Source of the DNA: Rheinheimera sp.
GTDB taxonomy: Bacteria; Pseudomonadota; Gammaproteobacteria; Enterobacterales; Alteromonadaceae
Length of the DNA stretch: 10,000 nt
Direction of reading: 5' to 3'
Assembly (NCBI RefSeq): GCF_020217005.1
Contig: NZ_JAIWOI010000200.1
Span: 1 to 10,000 of the forward strand
Part shown: positions 1 to 5,784 of the stretch, in pieces
How the letters are laid out: each line of letters begins with the position of its first letter
How positions within the stretch are numbered: position 1 is the first letter of the stretch
Program-made: the position numbers and the translations under genes
The notes under the pieces: generated by a model
Told to the model about the DNA's origin: nothing
Seen by the model: the letters and a program-made list of their open reading frames with translations, nothing else
The model's database searches: none

Positions 1-1158
1 CTTTAGCTCTTCCAAATCGTAACTAAAGGCGATGCCATCGGCAAACAGCTGGCGGTAACAACCCCAAATGGTATCCATAGCGTTGCGGCGGCAATGAATA
101 ATCCGGGCGCCGGGCAGGGCTTTATGGATTAAGCCTATCGCCTTAAAATTAAGCGGCATTTTGTCGGTAAAGTAGCTTTTTTGTTGTAGATAGGTAGTAG
201 CTTTGAGGTACTGCTGTCCGAGTTGATGCCAGTCTTGTGCTGAGAAATCTCTGGCCCATTCAGGATAGGCTTTGTGCACTTGCTTCTGTTGCAATAAGTC
301 GGCACTGGCCCGGCCCAACTCAAACAATTCGTCCCCGGCAATCACCTCGCTATGGCTGGAGATAATCTGCTCCACTAAGGTGGTGCCTGAACGCGGCATA
401 CCGAGAATAAAAATGACGTGCTGACCTAAGCTGGGGTCAACCGCGGGTTGCTCTAGCAGTTGAGCGTCAAAATGCCTGGCAATACTGTCCAGTTCAGCCA
501 GTTCTCTGCTGCTTTGATAAGGCAGGCTGCGTCTTTTTGCCTTAGCGCCTTGTTGCAGTGCGTCAAAGGCTTCGGTATACAGGCCTGCCTTGTCATAGGC
601 ACTAAACAGGCTGTAATAAAAGCTGGCCTGATCCTTTTGGCTGGTCGCTGTAGTAGCCAGTTGCTGCAGTTGTTCCAGTTCGGATTGTGACAACTGTTTG
701 ACTAAATCTGCTCTTTGCCACCAACTCTCAGCCTGATGCGGGTTTAGTGCTATAGCCCGCTGTAGATAATCCGAAGCCAGCTGTAATTGGCCCGCTTCTT
801 TATGCAATACACCCAATTGATGTAACAGAGCCGCTGTAGTTCCACAACGTTGCTGCGCTAACAACAAACTCTCAATGGCCTGTTGATGCTGCAACGAGAA
901 ACGCTGCGCCATAGACAGTGCCTGATAGCCTAATAAGTGCTGCGGCATGCGCTCCGTGCAGAGTTGCGCATAGTGCTGCAGCTCTGTAAGTCGCCTTAAT
1001 TTAAACAACAGTGGAAACAGCAGTTGATAACCTGTCAGAAGCTCTGGTTGCTCTGTTTGAAGTTGCAACAAAGCTTGCAGTGCCTGCTCATTTTGGCCCA
1101 TCTGCATCAGATGCTGAATAGCGGTTAACTGTGGTGCTGAGTTTTGTTCTGCTGTCAT
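1..1158 (-). CDS. TPR-repeat sulfotransferase, partial (C-terminus beyond left edge)
   Basis: An open frame runs from ATG at 1158 down to base 1 with no stop: 386 codons, the N-terminal part of a longer protein. The first half is rich in Leu, Gln and Ala and helical. At least one clear TPR unit lies around residues 108-141 (LHQLGVLHKEAGQLQLASDY, then a repeat-end AIALNP). The second half is a PAPS-dependent sulfotransferase domain. The 5'-phosphosulfate loop is GMPRSGTT at residues 253-260, preceded by a hydrophobic strand. The 3'-phosphate-binding segment is CRRNAMDT at residues 356-363, followed by WGCYRQLF. This architecture matches the bacterial TPR-sulfotransferase family, which transfers sulfate from PAPS to peptide, sugar or small-molecule acceptors. 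The acceptor cannot be read from sequence. A weak ribosome site (GGGAC) precedes the ATG. It is transcribed away from the GlcNAc genes and probably not part of that pathway. The family call is secure; the role is unknown. Confidence 0.9.
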   Translation of the reverse strand, partial: MTAEQNSAPQLTAIQHLMQMGQNEQALQALLQLQTEQPELLTGYQLLFPLLFKLRRLTELQHYAQLCTERMPQHLLGYQALSMAQRFSLQHQQAIESLLLAQQRCGTTAALLHQLGVLHKEAGQLQLASDYLQRAIALNPHQAESWWQRADLVKQLSQSELEQLQQLATTATSQKDQASFYYSLFSAYDKAGLYTEAFDALQQGAKAKRRSLPYQSSRELAELDSIARHFDAQLLEQPAVDPSLGQHVIFILGMPRSGTTLVEQIISSHSEVIAGDELFELGRASADLLQQKQVHKAYPEWARDFSAQDWHQLGQQYLKATTYLQQKSYFTDKMPLNFKAIGLIHKALPGARIIHCRRNAMDTIWGCYRQLFADGIAFSYDLEELK

Positions 1159-1245
1159 TTCGTCCCGTAACCCTGCTCGCTATTAAGAATTTTCTCGCTA
1201 CAAGCTTTAGCTTAAAAAAACAGTCTTAAAACTGCAAAAAAACAC

Positions 1246-1273
1246 TTGATTTGGTGAAAATAAACACTAATAT
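1246..1273 (+). promoter_or_regulatory. Putative sigma70 promoter of the 1280-1522 transcript
   Basis: A -35-like TTGATT (1246-1251) and a -10-like TAATAT (1268-1273) are separated by 16 bp. Transcription would start near 1280, inside the NagR-like operator that begins six bases after the -10. A repressor bound there would block initiation. Prediction only, from hexamer similarity and position. Confidence 0.5.
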
Positions 1274-1278
1274 CATTA

Positions 1279-1294
1279 TGACAGCGTTGTCATT
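1279..1294 (+). promoter_or_regulatory. NagR-like (LacI-family) operator, copy 1
   Basis: TGACAGCGTTGTCATT. The first 14 bases form a near-perfect palindrome around a central CG, with one asymmetric pair, as is typical of LacI-family operators. The same 16 bases occur on the opposite strand at 5674-5689, upstream of the GlcNAc operon. LacI-type NagR regulators are known to control chitin and GlcNAc genes in Alteromonadales, so the assignment to NagR is an inference from motif type and context. The site overlaps the predicted start of transcription. Confidence 0.72.
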
Positions 1295-1412
1295 GATGTA
1301 AGGTTTTATCTTTGAGCTGTCCCGGAACAGCCTGTGCTCAGATGTGAGTGTCATTCGGCTGTCGGAAGTTTGTTCGCGTCTGAGGGCTGTTACTGCAGCC
1401 TCGGGACCGAAT

Positions 1413-1445
1413 TGGTGGAGACTGGGTTTGCCCGGATCTCCACCA
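1413..1445 (+). other. Strong stem-loop within the candidate RNA
   Basis: TGGTGGAGA (1413-1421) pairs with TCTCCACCA (1437-1445). CTGGG (1422-1426) then pairs with CCCGG (1431-1435), including one T-G pair. A1436 is bulged and the loop is TTTG. Fourteen base pairs in 33 nt is well beyond ordinary background and is the most stable element in the gap. No U-tract follows, so it is not a terminator. Confidence 0.7.
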
Positions 1446-1492
1446 CCTGGAGCATTGTGTTTTAGTTGCCAATCCTTACCCAAGGGTCTTCG

Positions 1493-1522
1493 GGGATACT
1501 GCGTGCAGTGTCCTCTTTTTTT
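1493..1522 (+). terminator. Rho-independent terminator upstream of the oxidoreductase gene
   Basis: The stem is GGATACTG (1494-1501) paired with CAGTGTCC (1506-1513): eight pairs including one T-G, with loop CGTG. TC and then seven T residues (1516-1522) follow. This is a canonical intrinsic terminator on the plus strand. It sits 208 bp before the GTG start at 1731, so it either ends a separate small RNA or attenuates readthrough into that gene. Confidence 0.75.
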
Positions 1523-1569
1523 ATTGGTAGGGAAGGGGCTATGTCACCACTGACAGGCGCAGAGTAGAG

Positions 1570-1701
1570 ATGATACAACTCGAAAGACTCAATGCGCTCA
1601 TCATAGGCAAGCAGTGTGATCAACCTAGTCAAGCTGGCGTTGATCTTTTCGACTGGCAAAGTAATGGAAGGCCCATTAAAGTGGCCGCAGGGTTTGCCTA
1701 A
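1570..1701 (+). CDS. Possible 43-aa ORF between terminator and oxidoreductase (doubtful)
   Basis: An ATG at 1570 opens a 43-codon frame ending in TAA at 1699-1701. The product starts MIQLERLNALIIGKQC and ends GRPIKVAAGFA. It has no signal peptide, membrane segment or motif that I recognise. The only ribosome-site-like sequence (GTAGAG) is directly against the ATG and badly spaced. It could be a small protein, the decayed end of a lost gene, or chance. The antisense frame over the same stretch is also open, which weakens either reading. Low confidence. Confidence 0.15.
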   Translation: MIQLERLNALIIGKQCDQPSQAGVDLFDWQSNGRPIKVAAGFA

Positions 1702-1730
1702 AATCCATGCTGATATATAGGGAGAAATAG

Positions 1731-2702
1731 GTGCAGCAAGTTAGATGGGGCATCATAGGTTGTGGCAATGTCACCGAATTAAAAAGTGGCCCTGCTTTTA
1801 ACAAAGTAGCTAACTCAGCCCTGGTGGCGGTGATGCGTCGTGATGCGGCCAAAGCTGAAGATTATGCCAAACGTCATCAGGTGCCTCGCTGGTATAGCGA
1901 CGCGTCGCAGCTGATCAACGACCCTGAAGTCGATGCTGTTTATATCGCGACTCCGCCTGATAGTCATAAAGACTATGCGTTGCAGGTTGCAGCTGCGGGT
2001 AAAATTTGTTGTGTTGAAAAACCTATGGCGCTGAATGCAGCAGAGTGCCAAGAGATGATCAGGGCTTTTGAACAAAAAAATTTGCCTCTGTATGTGTCTT
2101 ATTACCGACGTTCCTTACCGCGTTTTCTTAAGATCAAAGCTTGGCTGGATACGCAGCTTATTGGTGAGCCGCGGCAGGTGCAATGGAACTTTAGCCGCAG
2201 CCCTAATGCTGCTGACTTGGCTGGGCAGTATAACTGGCGCACCGATCCCGCTAAAGCAGGAGGGGGCTATTTTATCGATTTAGCCAGCCATGGCCTTGAT
2301 TTACTGTTGTATTTACTGGGAGATGTGGTGGACGTGCGGGGCTTTTGCCAGAATCAGCAAAAGCTCTACGCCGCTGAGGATGCTGTCTCGGCAGTCTGGC
2401 AATTCCAATCTGGTTGTTTAGGATGTGGTTTTTGGAATTTTGGTGCTGCTGAACGTCAGGACCAAGTGGTGATTTATGGCAGTAAAGGTCGGATTGAGTT
2501 TTCTGTCTTTGAAAACCAACCAGTGTCGTTGTTAACTGCTGATCAGCAGTTAAGTCTGGATATTGCACATCCGGAAAATATCCAGTTTTACCATATTCAG
2601 GCCATGGTAGAAGACCTGTTGCACAGCAGGGGGCACCCCTCTACGGGGAAAACCGCGGCCAGAGCCAGCTGGATGATGGAACACATACTGGGACCAAGTT
2701 AA
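1731..2702 (+). CDS. Gfo/Idh/MocA-family NAD(P)-dependent oxidoreductase
   Basis: 323 aa, the usual family length. The start is GTG at 1731, supported by AGGGAG six bases upstream; translation runs directly into the Rossmann fold. The dinucleotide loop GIIGCGNV lies near residues 8-15. The EKP motif typical of the family, whose Lys contacts cofactor and substrate, is at residues 96-98. A C-terminal alpha/beta substrate domain follows, with GGGYFIDLASHGLDLLLYLL, whose Asp and His are the usual active-site pair. Members oxidise or reduce sugars, inositols and amino sugars; the substrate here cannot be read from sequence. A NagR-like operator 437 bp upstream suggests it belongs to the GlcNAc/chitin regulon, perhaps acting on an amino-sugar derivative (inference). 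A terminator-bearing segment lies between that operator and the gene. Transcription converges with the hexosaminidase gene. Confidence 0.93.
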   Translation: MQQVRWGIIGCGNVTELKSGPAFNKVANSALVAVMRRDAAKAEDYAKRHQVPRWYSDASQLINDPEVDAVYIATPPDSHKDYALQVAAAGKICCVEKPMALNAAECQEMIRAFEQKNLPLYVSYYRRSLPRFLKIKAWLDTQLIGEPRQVQWNFSRSPNAADLAGQYNWRTDPAKAGGGYFIDLASHGLDLLLYLLGDVVDVRGFCQNQQKLYAAEDAVSAVWQFQSGCLGCGFWNFGAAERQDQVVIYGSKGRIEFSVFENQPVSLLTADQQLSLDIAHPENIQFYHIQAMVEDLLHSRGHPSTGKTAARASWMMEHILGPS

Positions 2703-2719
2703 AAATTCTGTCCCAGTAT
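2685..2719 (+). terminator. Inverted repeat spanning the oxidoreductase stop codon; possible terminator
   Basis: ATACTGGGAC (2685-2694) and GTCCCAGTAT (2710-2719) form a perfect ten-pair stem with a 15-nt loop that contains the TAA at 2700-2702. Only three T residues in a row follow (2719-2721), so it is a weak candidate for intrinsic termination. It may instead protect the 3' end of the mRNA. Confidence 0.45.
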
Positions 2720-2765
2720 TTAACTACTCTAAGTCATCTAACACAGCTCCTTTCGCCCAGAGGTG

Positions 2766-2788
2766 GGACAGAGCCGAAGCTCTGATCC
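2766..2788 (-). terminator. UUCG-tetraloop hairpin after the hexosaminidase gene
   Basis: On the minus strand CAGAGC-TTCG-GCTCTG is a six-pair stem closed by a stable UUCG tetraloop. It is extended by GGA/TCC with one bulged T. It begins six bases past the TAG stop at 2794-2796. No U-tract follows, so it could be a 3'-stabilising hairpin or a weak terminator. Confidence 0.4.
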
Positions 2789-2793
2789 AGCCG

Positions 2794-5361
2794 CTAATCC
2801 AGCTTGGTCACTCTGCTGGTGGCGCCATTTTTGGCTTTGCTACGTAACAGAAGGTTGGTACTGACTTTGATTGCTTCAGTATAAGGTACCCAGCTTTTGC
2901 CTTGATCTTCACTGTATTCAATCTGTAAGCCTGGCCATGCACTATTGGCCAATAACAAGCCATCTTGCAACACTGCTCCGGGAGGCGGCAGATACAAAGC
3001 CACACCAGCTTCGGCTAAACGGGGAAGTTCTTTCTGTGTTAAGGTCCAGCCAAAACGTTGCCAATCACGCTGCCTGGCTGCAACATCAGGTTTTGCCGCT
3101 TCCCAGTCTGCTTTGTGCCAGGCTCTTTCGGCTAAGGCCAATAAGCGTGGATATAACATTTCTTCCAATTGCTGCGCTGTGCGAATGGTTTCAGTCCAGA
3201 TCTGTCCTTGTATACCCAGAATGTTTTCAGGTCTTTCCAAAGCTGGTAACTCTTTACCTAATAAGGTTTCAAGATCTTCAATAGGTTTGCCTTCACGGGT
3301 TTTGTCGGCATTGGCGTATAAATCATCTGGCATATAACCGAAGACTTTGGCGACGTCGGTAAAGCGCGCAGCCCAGTAATAGCCTCTTTCTTCAGGATGA
3401 GCTTCATACGGATGATCAAAATACAAGTGGGTGCCGTGTGACAGTACTACCTGGTAACCGGCATTGGCTAAACGATAGGCGCGATCAGCGACACCCCATT
3501 CCCAAATATTATCCCAAACGTTGGCATAGACTTGTTCATTGGCAAATTGCTGGCGGTTAAACGGAGTTTTCGCGTCGTACATCAGACCGTCTTCCCAGCC
3601 ACCTAACCTAAGCTGTCGTTGTGCTGCCAACTGGGCAACTTTGGCAACAAAATAAGGCTTTAAGTCGGCCACACCTGCTACACCGTTGTCTGGAGAAGCT
3701 ATTAACTTCTGACAGGCAGGGGACGCTGTCCAGGAGCCGGCGCCGGTTTCATCGCCGCCCATGTGGAAAGTGCTCAGTTGTAATCCGGCCTGACGGTACA
3801 TTTGTTGCAGTTCATACAGTACTTTATCGACAAAAGCATAAGTAGAAGGCATACAGACGTTGATTGAGTTGTCTGTGTAGTTTTGCACCGTCATGTACTT
3901 GGATTTATCCAGTGGATCTGACAGTAAAAATTGTGTTGCTTCCTGTTCTTTGCCTTGCTCTTTTAGCGTCAGATAACGGGCTTGCATAGCTTTGACTGCA
4001 GCTCTGGCGTGTCCTGGCATATCTATTTCAGGGATCACCTCAATATGGCGCACAGCCGCATATTTTAGAATCTCAATAAAGTCTGCTGTGCTGTAATAGC
4101 CATTGCCGTTGCCCGATTTGAAAGGACCTGTACCAAGCTGAGTCAGCAGGCAGTTTCGTTCTGACAGGTCAAAGCAGCGATAGGCGCCTAATTGGGTTAA
4201 CTCTGGTAAGCCAGGGATCTCGATGCGCCAGCCTTCATCTTCAGTTAAATGCAGATGTAGCTTGTTTAGTTTATAGCGGGCTAATTGATCAATCATCCGC
4301 AATGTTACTTCTTTACCATGAAAGTTACGCGCCATATCGTAATGCAAGCCGCGCCAGCCATAACGGGGCCAGTCGCTGATGGTCACGTTGGACAGAACAT
4401 TGCGCTGCCCATCAACCGGGAGCAGGCTCAATAAGCTTTGTACCGCATAAAAAGCACCAGCGTTATCATTTCCGCTGATGACGATCTGATCGTCATGTAC
4501 CACCAACTGATAGCCTTGCGGGTGGTCTTTGCGCCCGGTCATACCCAAAGCAATGTGGGGTTGATTTGCGGCAGGAGTGTTAGTCACCAAGGGTAAAGAC
4601 AAACCAGTGATTTGCGTTAGTTGTTGCTGTAAATAAGTCGCTTCAGAACTTAAGCGGCCGGCGTGATAAATAACCCAATCACTGCTAAGTTGAGTTTTTC
4701 CGCGTTGGTAGCTGATTTGTTTTGGGCTGGGTACTATCGAAAGTTGCTCGGGTTTCTCAAAGGCAGATAGCTGTTGCTGGTTGAGGACAAAGCGGTTTTG
4801 GCTGGTGGCTATCGGATATAAATCCGGACCAGGTTGATTAAAGCGCTGAAGCTGCTCCGGTTTTGTATAAGCCTCAACAAAACGACTGAAATCTTCTGTG
4901 TCCGTGTTGGCGAAAATTTCAGGAGTTAAACCATTGGCTGTGATAAAGGCCCTTGGCATCCAATCACTGTAGCTTACAAGGGCAGAAGAAGGTGAAAAGC
5001 TAAAGCGCAGCTGTTGACCTGGTTGCAAACCTTTAAAGCCTGTTGTGGGTGTCAGACGGTGTAAATCACCTTGTATATGCTCTAAAGTTAAGCCTTGTTG
5101 GGTTGTTGTATCCAGTTTTCTGATCGCGTGGAAATAAATCTCCCAGCTACCGGCTCCTGCAGTCAGAGTTATTGTCGACTTATTGTGCAGCAACAATTCA
5201 GCCTGAACTTTACTTTGTGTTGCTGAAGTAAAGTTGCTTTTTAACCCAAACTTTAATTCGGTGTTGTTGGCTAATTCAGCTAGTTCTGTCTGGGTAATAG
5301 CAAAAACTTGTCCACTAAAAAAGTAACCAATACAAAGCCATAGTAGTAAAAAATACTTCAT
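2794..5361 (-). CDS. Exported GH20 beta-N-acetylhexosaminidase (chitobiase)
   Basis: 855 aa, close to the roughly 885-aa chitobiases of Serratia and Vibrio. It releases terminal GlcNAc from chitobiose and chitooligosaccharides outside the cytoplasm. Residues 1-21 form a Sec signal peptide (MKY, a hydrophobic core, then GQVFA before the likely cut); there is no good lipobox. Domains in order: N-terminal carbohydrate-binding domain (about 30-190), GH20b domain (about 205-325), catalytic TIM barrel (about 333-770, opening YGWRGLHYDMARNF), and a small C-terminal Ig-like domain (about 780-855). The catalytic pair is Asp537-Glu538 in HMGGDETG, almost the same numbering as D539/E540 of Serratia chitobiase. 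The ATG at 5361 has a strong ribosome site, AAGGGGAG, six bases upstream. It is divergent from the nag operon and shares its regulatory region. The product supplies GlcNAc to NagP and NagK. Confidence 0.96.
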   Translation of the reverse strand: MKYFLLLWLCIGYFFSGQVFAITQTELAELANNTELKFGLKSNFTSATQSKVQAELLLHNKSTITLTAGAGSWEIYFHAIRKLDTTTQQGLTLEHIQGDLHRLTPTTGFKGLQPGQQLRFSFSPSSALVSYSDWMPRAFITANGLTPEIFANTDTEDFSRFVEAYTKPEQLQRFNQPGPDLYPIATSQNRFVLNQQQLSAFEKPEQLSIVPSPKQISYQRGKTQLSSDWVIYHAGRLSSEATYLQQQLTQITGLSLPLVTNTPAANQPHIALGMTGRKDHPQGYQLVVHDDQIVISGNDNAGAFYAVQSLLSLLPVDGQRNVLSNVTISDWPRYGWRGLHYDMARNFHGKEVTLRMIDQLARYKLNKLHLHLTEDEGWRIEIPGLPELTQLGAYRCFDLSERNCLLTQLGTGPFKSGNGNGYYSTADFIEILKYAAVRHIEVIPEIDMPGHARAAVKAMQARYLTLKEQGKEQEATQFLLSDPLDKSKYMTVQNYTDNSINVCMPSTYAFVDKVLYELQQMYRQAGLQLSTFHMGGDETGAGSWTASPACQKLIASPDNGVAGVADLKPYFVAKVAQLAAQRQLRLGGWEDGLMYDAKTPFNRQQFANEQVYANVWDNIWEWGVADRAYRLANAGYQVVLSHGTHLYFDHPYEAHPEERGYYWAARFTDVAKVFGYMPDDLYANADKTREGKPIEDLETLLGKELPALERPENILGIQGQIWTETIRTAQQLEEMLYPRLLALAERAWHKADWEAAKPDVAARQRDWQRFGWTLTQKELPRLAEAGVALYLPPPGAVLQDGLLLANSAWPGLQIEYSEDQGKSWVPYTEAIKVSTNLLLRSKAKNGATSRVTKLD

Positions 5362-5381
5362 CGTACGCTCCCCTTAACAGC

Positions 5382-5394
5382 GGTACACTGTACC
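5382..5394. promoter_or_regulatory. Perfect inverted repeat beside the hexosaminidase ribosome site
   Basis: GGTACACTGTACC has perfect six-base arms (GGTACA/TGTACC) around one central base. It lies 20 bp upstream of the hexosaminidase ATG and next to its Shine-Dalgarno. It could be an operator for an unidentified regulator or, in the mRNA, a small hairpin near the ribosome site. It does not match the NagR-like site. Confidence 0.35.
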
Positions 5395-5635
5395 TAGTGT
5401 TATTCCCTGATGGATATCATCCCCCTGAGTGTCTAAAGCCGCAGATTTTAAAAATACTAACTGCCTTATCCGCTGAGGGGATAGATCAACAATACTGGCA
5501 TCTGACATCATTTAGATAGTCAAAGTGACAGAACAATGACAAGATGGACCTCTTTTAATTGTTTGATTTATAAAGTTAATTTGTTTTGTTTTTTGCATTC
5601 ATCGAAAAAATAAGTTCGATTTTTAAACAAGGGTC

Positions 5636-5663
5636 TTGTTATTTGTCAAAATTATTATATGCT
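5636..5663 (+). promoter_or_regulatory. Putative promoter of the nag operon
   Basis: The best-positioned pair is TTGTTA (5636-5641) and TATGCT (5658-5663), 16 bp apart. This puts the start of transcription near 5670, just before the operator at 5676. The region is so AT-rich that other pairs are possible, for example TTGTCA at 5643 with AATTAA at 5665. Confidence 0.35.
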
Positions 5664-5673
5664 GAATTAAAAA

Positions 5674-5696
5674 AATGACAACGCTGTCAATTGACA
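5674..5696 (+). promoter_or_regulatory. NagR-like operator, copy 2, with adjoining extra half-site
   Basis: AATGACAACGCTGTCA (5674-5689) is the exact reverse complement of the site at 1279-1294. Its right half-site TGTCA is shared with a second perfect palindrome, TGTCAATTGACA (5685-5696), so three alternating half-sites sit within 21 bp. It lies just downstream of the likely nag promoter and 88 bp before the nagK ATG. That position suits repression relieved by GlcNAc or its 6-phosphate. The assignment to NagR is inferred. Confidence 0.75.
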
Positions 5697-5784
5697 TTTT
5701 GTTGAAATAATAGACAGCGACAGGTGAAAGCTTAATCTGACTGGATTAACGCAGGCCAGAGGACAATGCAACGAGGTTGGTGGG

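Larger units (their letters stand above)
1280..1522 (+). ncRNA. Candidate structured RNA: regulated sRNA or attenuating leader
   Basis: This roughly 243-nt segment lies between the promoter and operator near 1280 and an intrinsic terminator ending at 1522. It is visibly more GC-rich than the AT-rich stretch just upstream. Predicted stems read from the sequence are: 1316-1331 (GCTGT/ACAGC, loop CCCGGA); 1380-1404 (nine pairs including one T-G, one bulged G, six-base loop); 1413-1445 (fourteen pairs with one bulged A, TTTG loop); and the terminator at 1493-1522. It does not show the conserved cores I know for 6S RNA, RNase P RNA, tmRNA, SRP RNA or common riboswitches. Short ORFs exist in it but lack family resemblance. 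It may act as a free small RNA induced when GlcNAc lifts repression, or as a leader whose terminator limits expression of the oxidoreductase starting at 1731. Expression has not been shown. Confidence 0.5.
5362..5784. promoter_or_regulatory. Divergent intergenic regulatory region between hexosaminidase and nagK
   Basis: This 423-bp gap separates the hexosaminidase gene (leftward) from the nag operon (rightward). Its right part is very AT-rich and carries the NagR-like operator. Its left part has an inverted repeat beside the hexosaminidase ribosome site. The minus strand has no convincing sigma70 promoter. Scattered TGACA/TGTCA half-sites (for example around 5527, 5537 and 5644) might be weak repressor contacts or chance. 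No ORF or RNA gene is evident. Confidence 0.6.

Noticed and set aside
1197..1234. AAGCTTTAGCTT and CAGTCTTAAAACTG short inverted repeats near A-runs
   Set aside because: Stems are only four to five pairs. In the minus orientation the T-runs precede the repeats where a terminator would need them after, and the region is upstream of a gene, where no terminator is expected.
1413..1447. tRNA-like or selenocysteine-element-like hairpin ending in ACCACC
   Set aside because: There is no cloverleaf, no T-loop consensus and no nearby in-frame UGA in a selenoprotein-like gene. It is better taken as a simple stem-loop.
1226..1483. 85-codon minus-strand frame opposite the stem-loops
   Set aside because: It overlaps promoter, operator and hairpins on the other strand, and its tail is low-complexity sequence from an AT-rich stretch. 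No motif seen.
1344..1553. 69-codon plus-strand frame inside the candidate RNA region
   Set aside because: No ribosome site; composition is odd (Cys, Pro, Trp rich), as expected from reading GC-rich stems as protein; it crosses the intrinsic terminator at 1493-1522.
1462..1743. Open antisense frame of about 94 codons (includes LAYDERIESFELYHLYS)
   Set aside because: It reads plausibly as protein, but has no ATG, only a TTG without Shine-Dalgarno, and its upstream end enters the oxidoreductase start region. I recognise no family. It could be a decayed gene, but I cannot support it.
2871..3337. Plus-strand frames of 130 to 137 codons over the hexosaminidase gene
   Set aside because: They are shadows of the strongly supported GH20 coding sequence on the minus strand.
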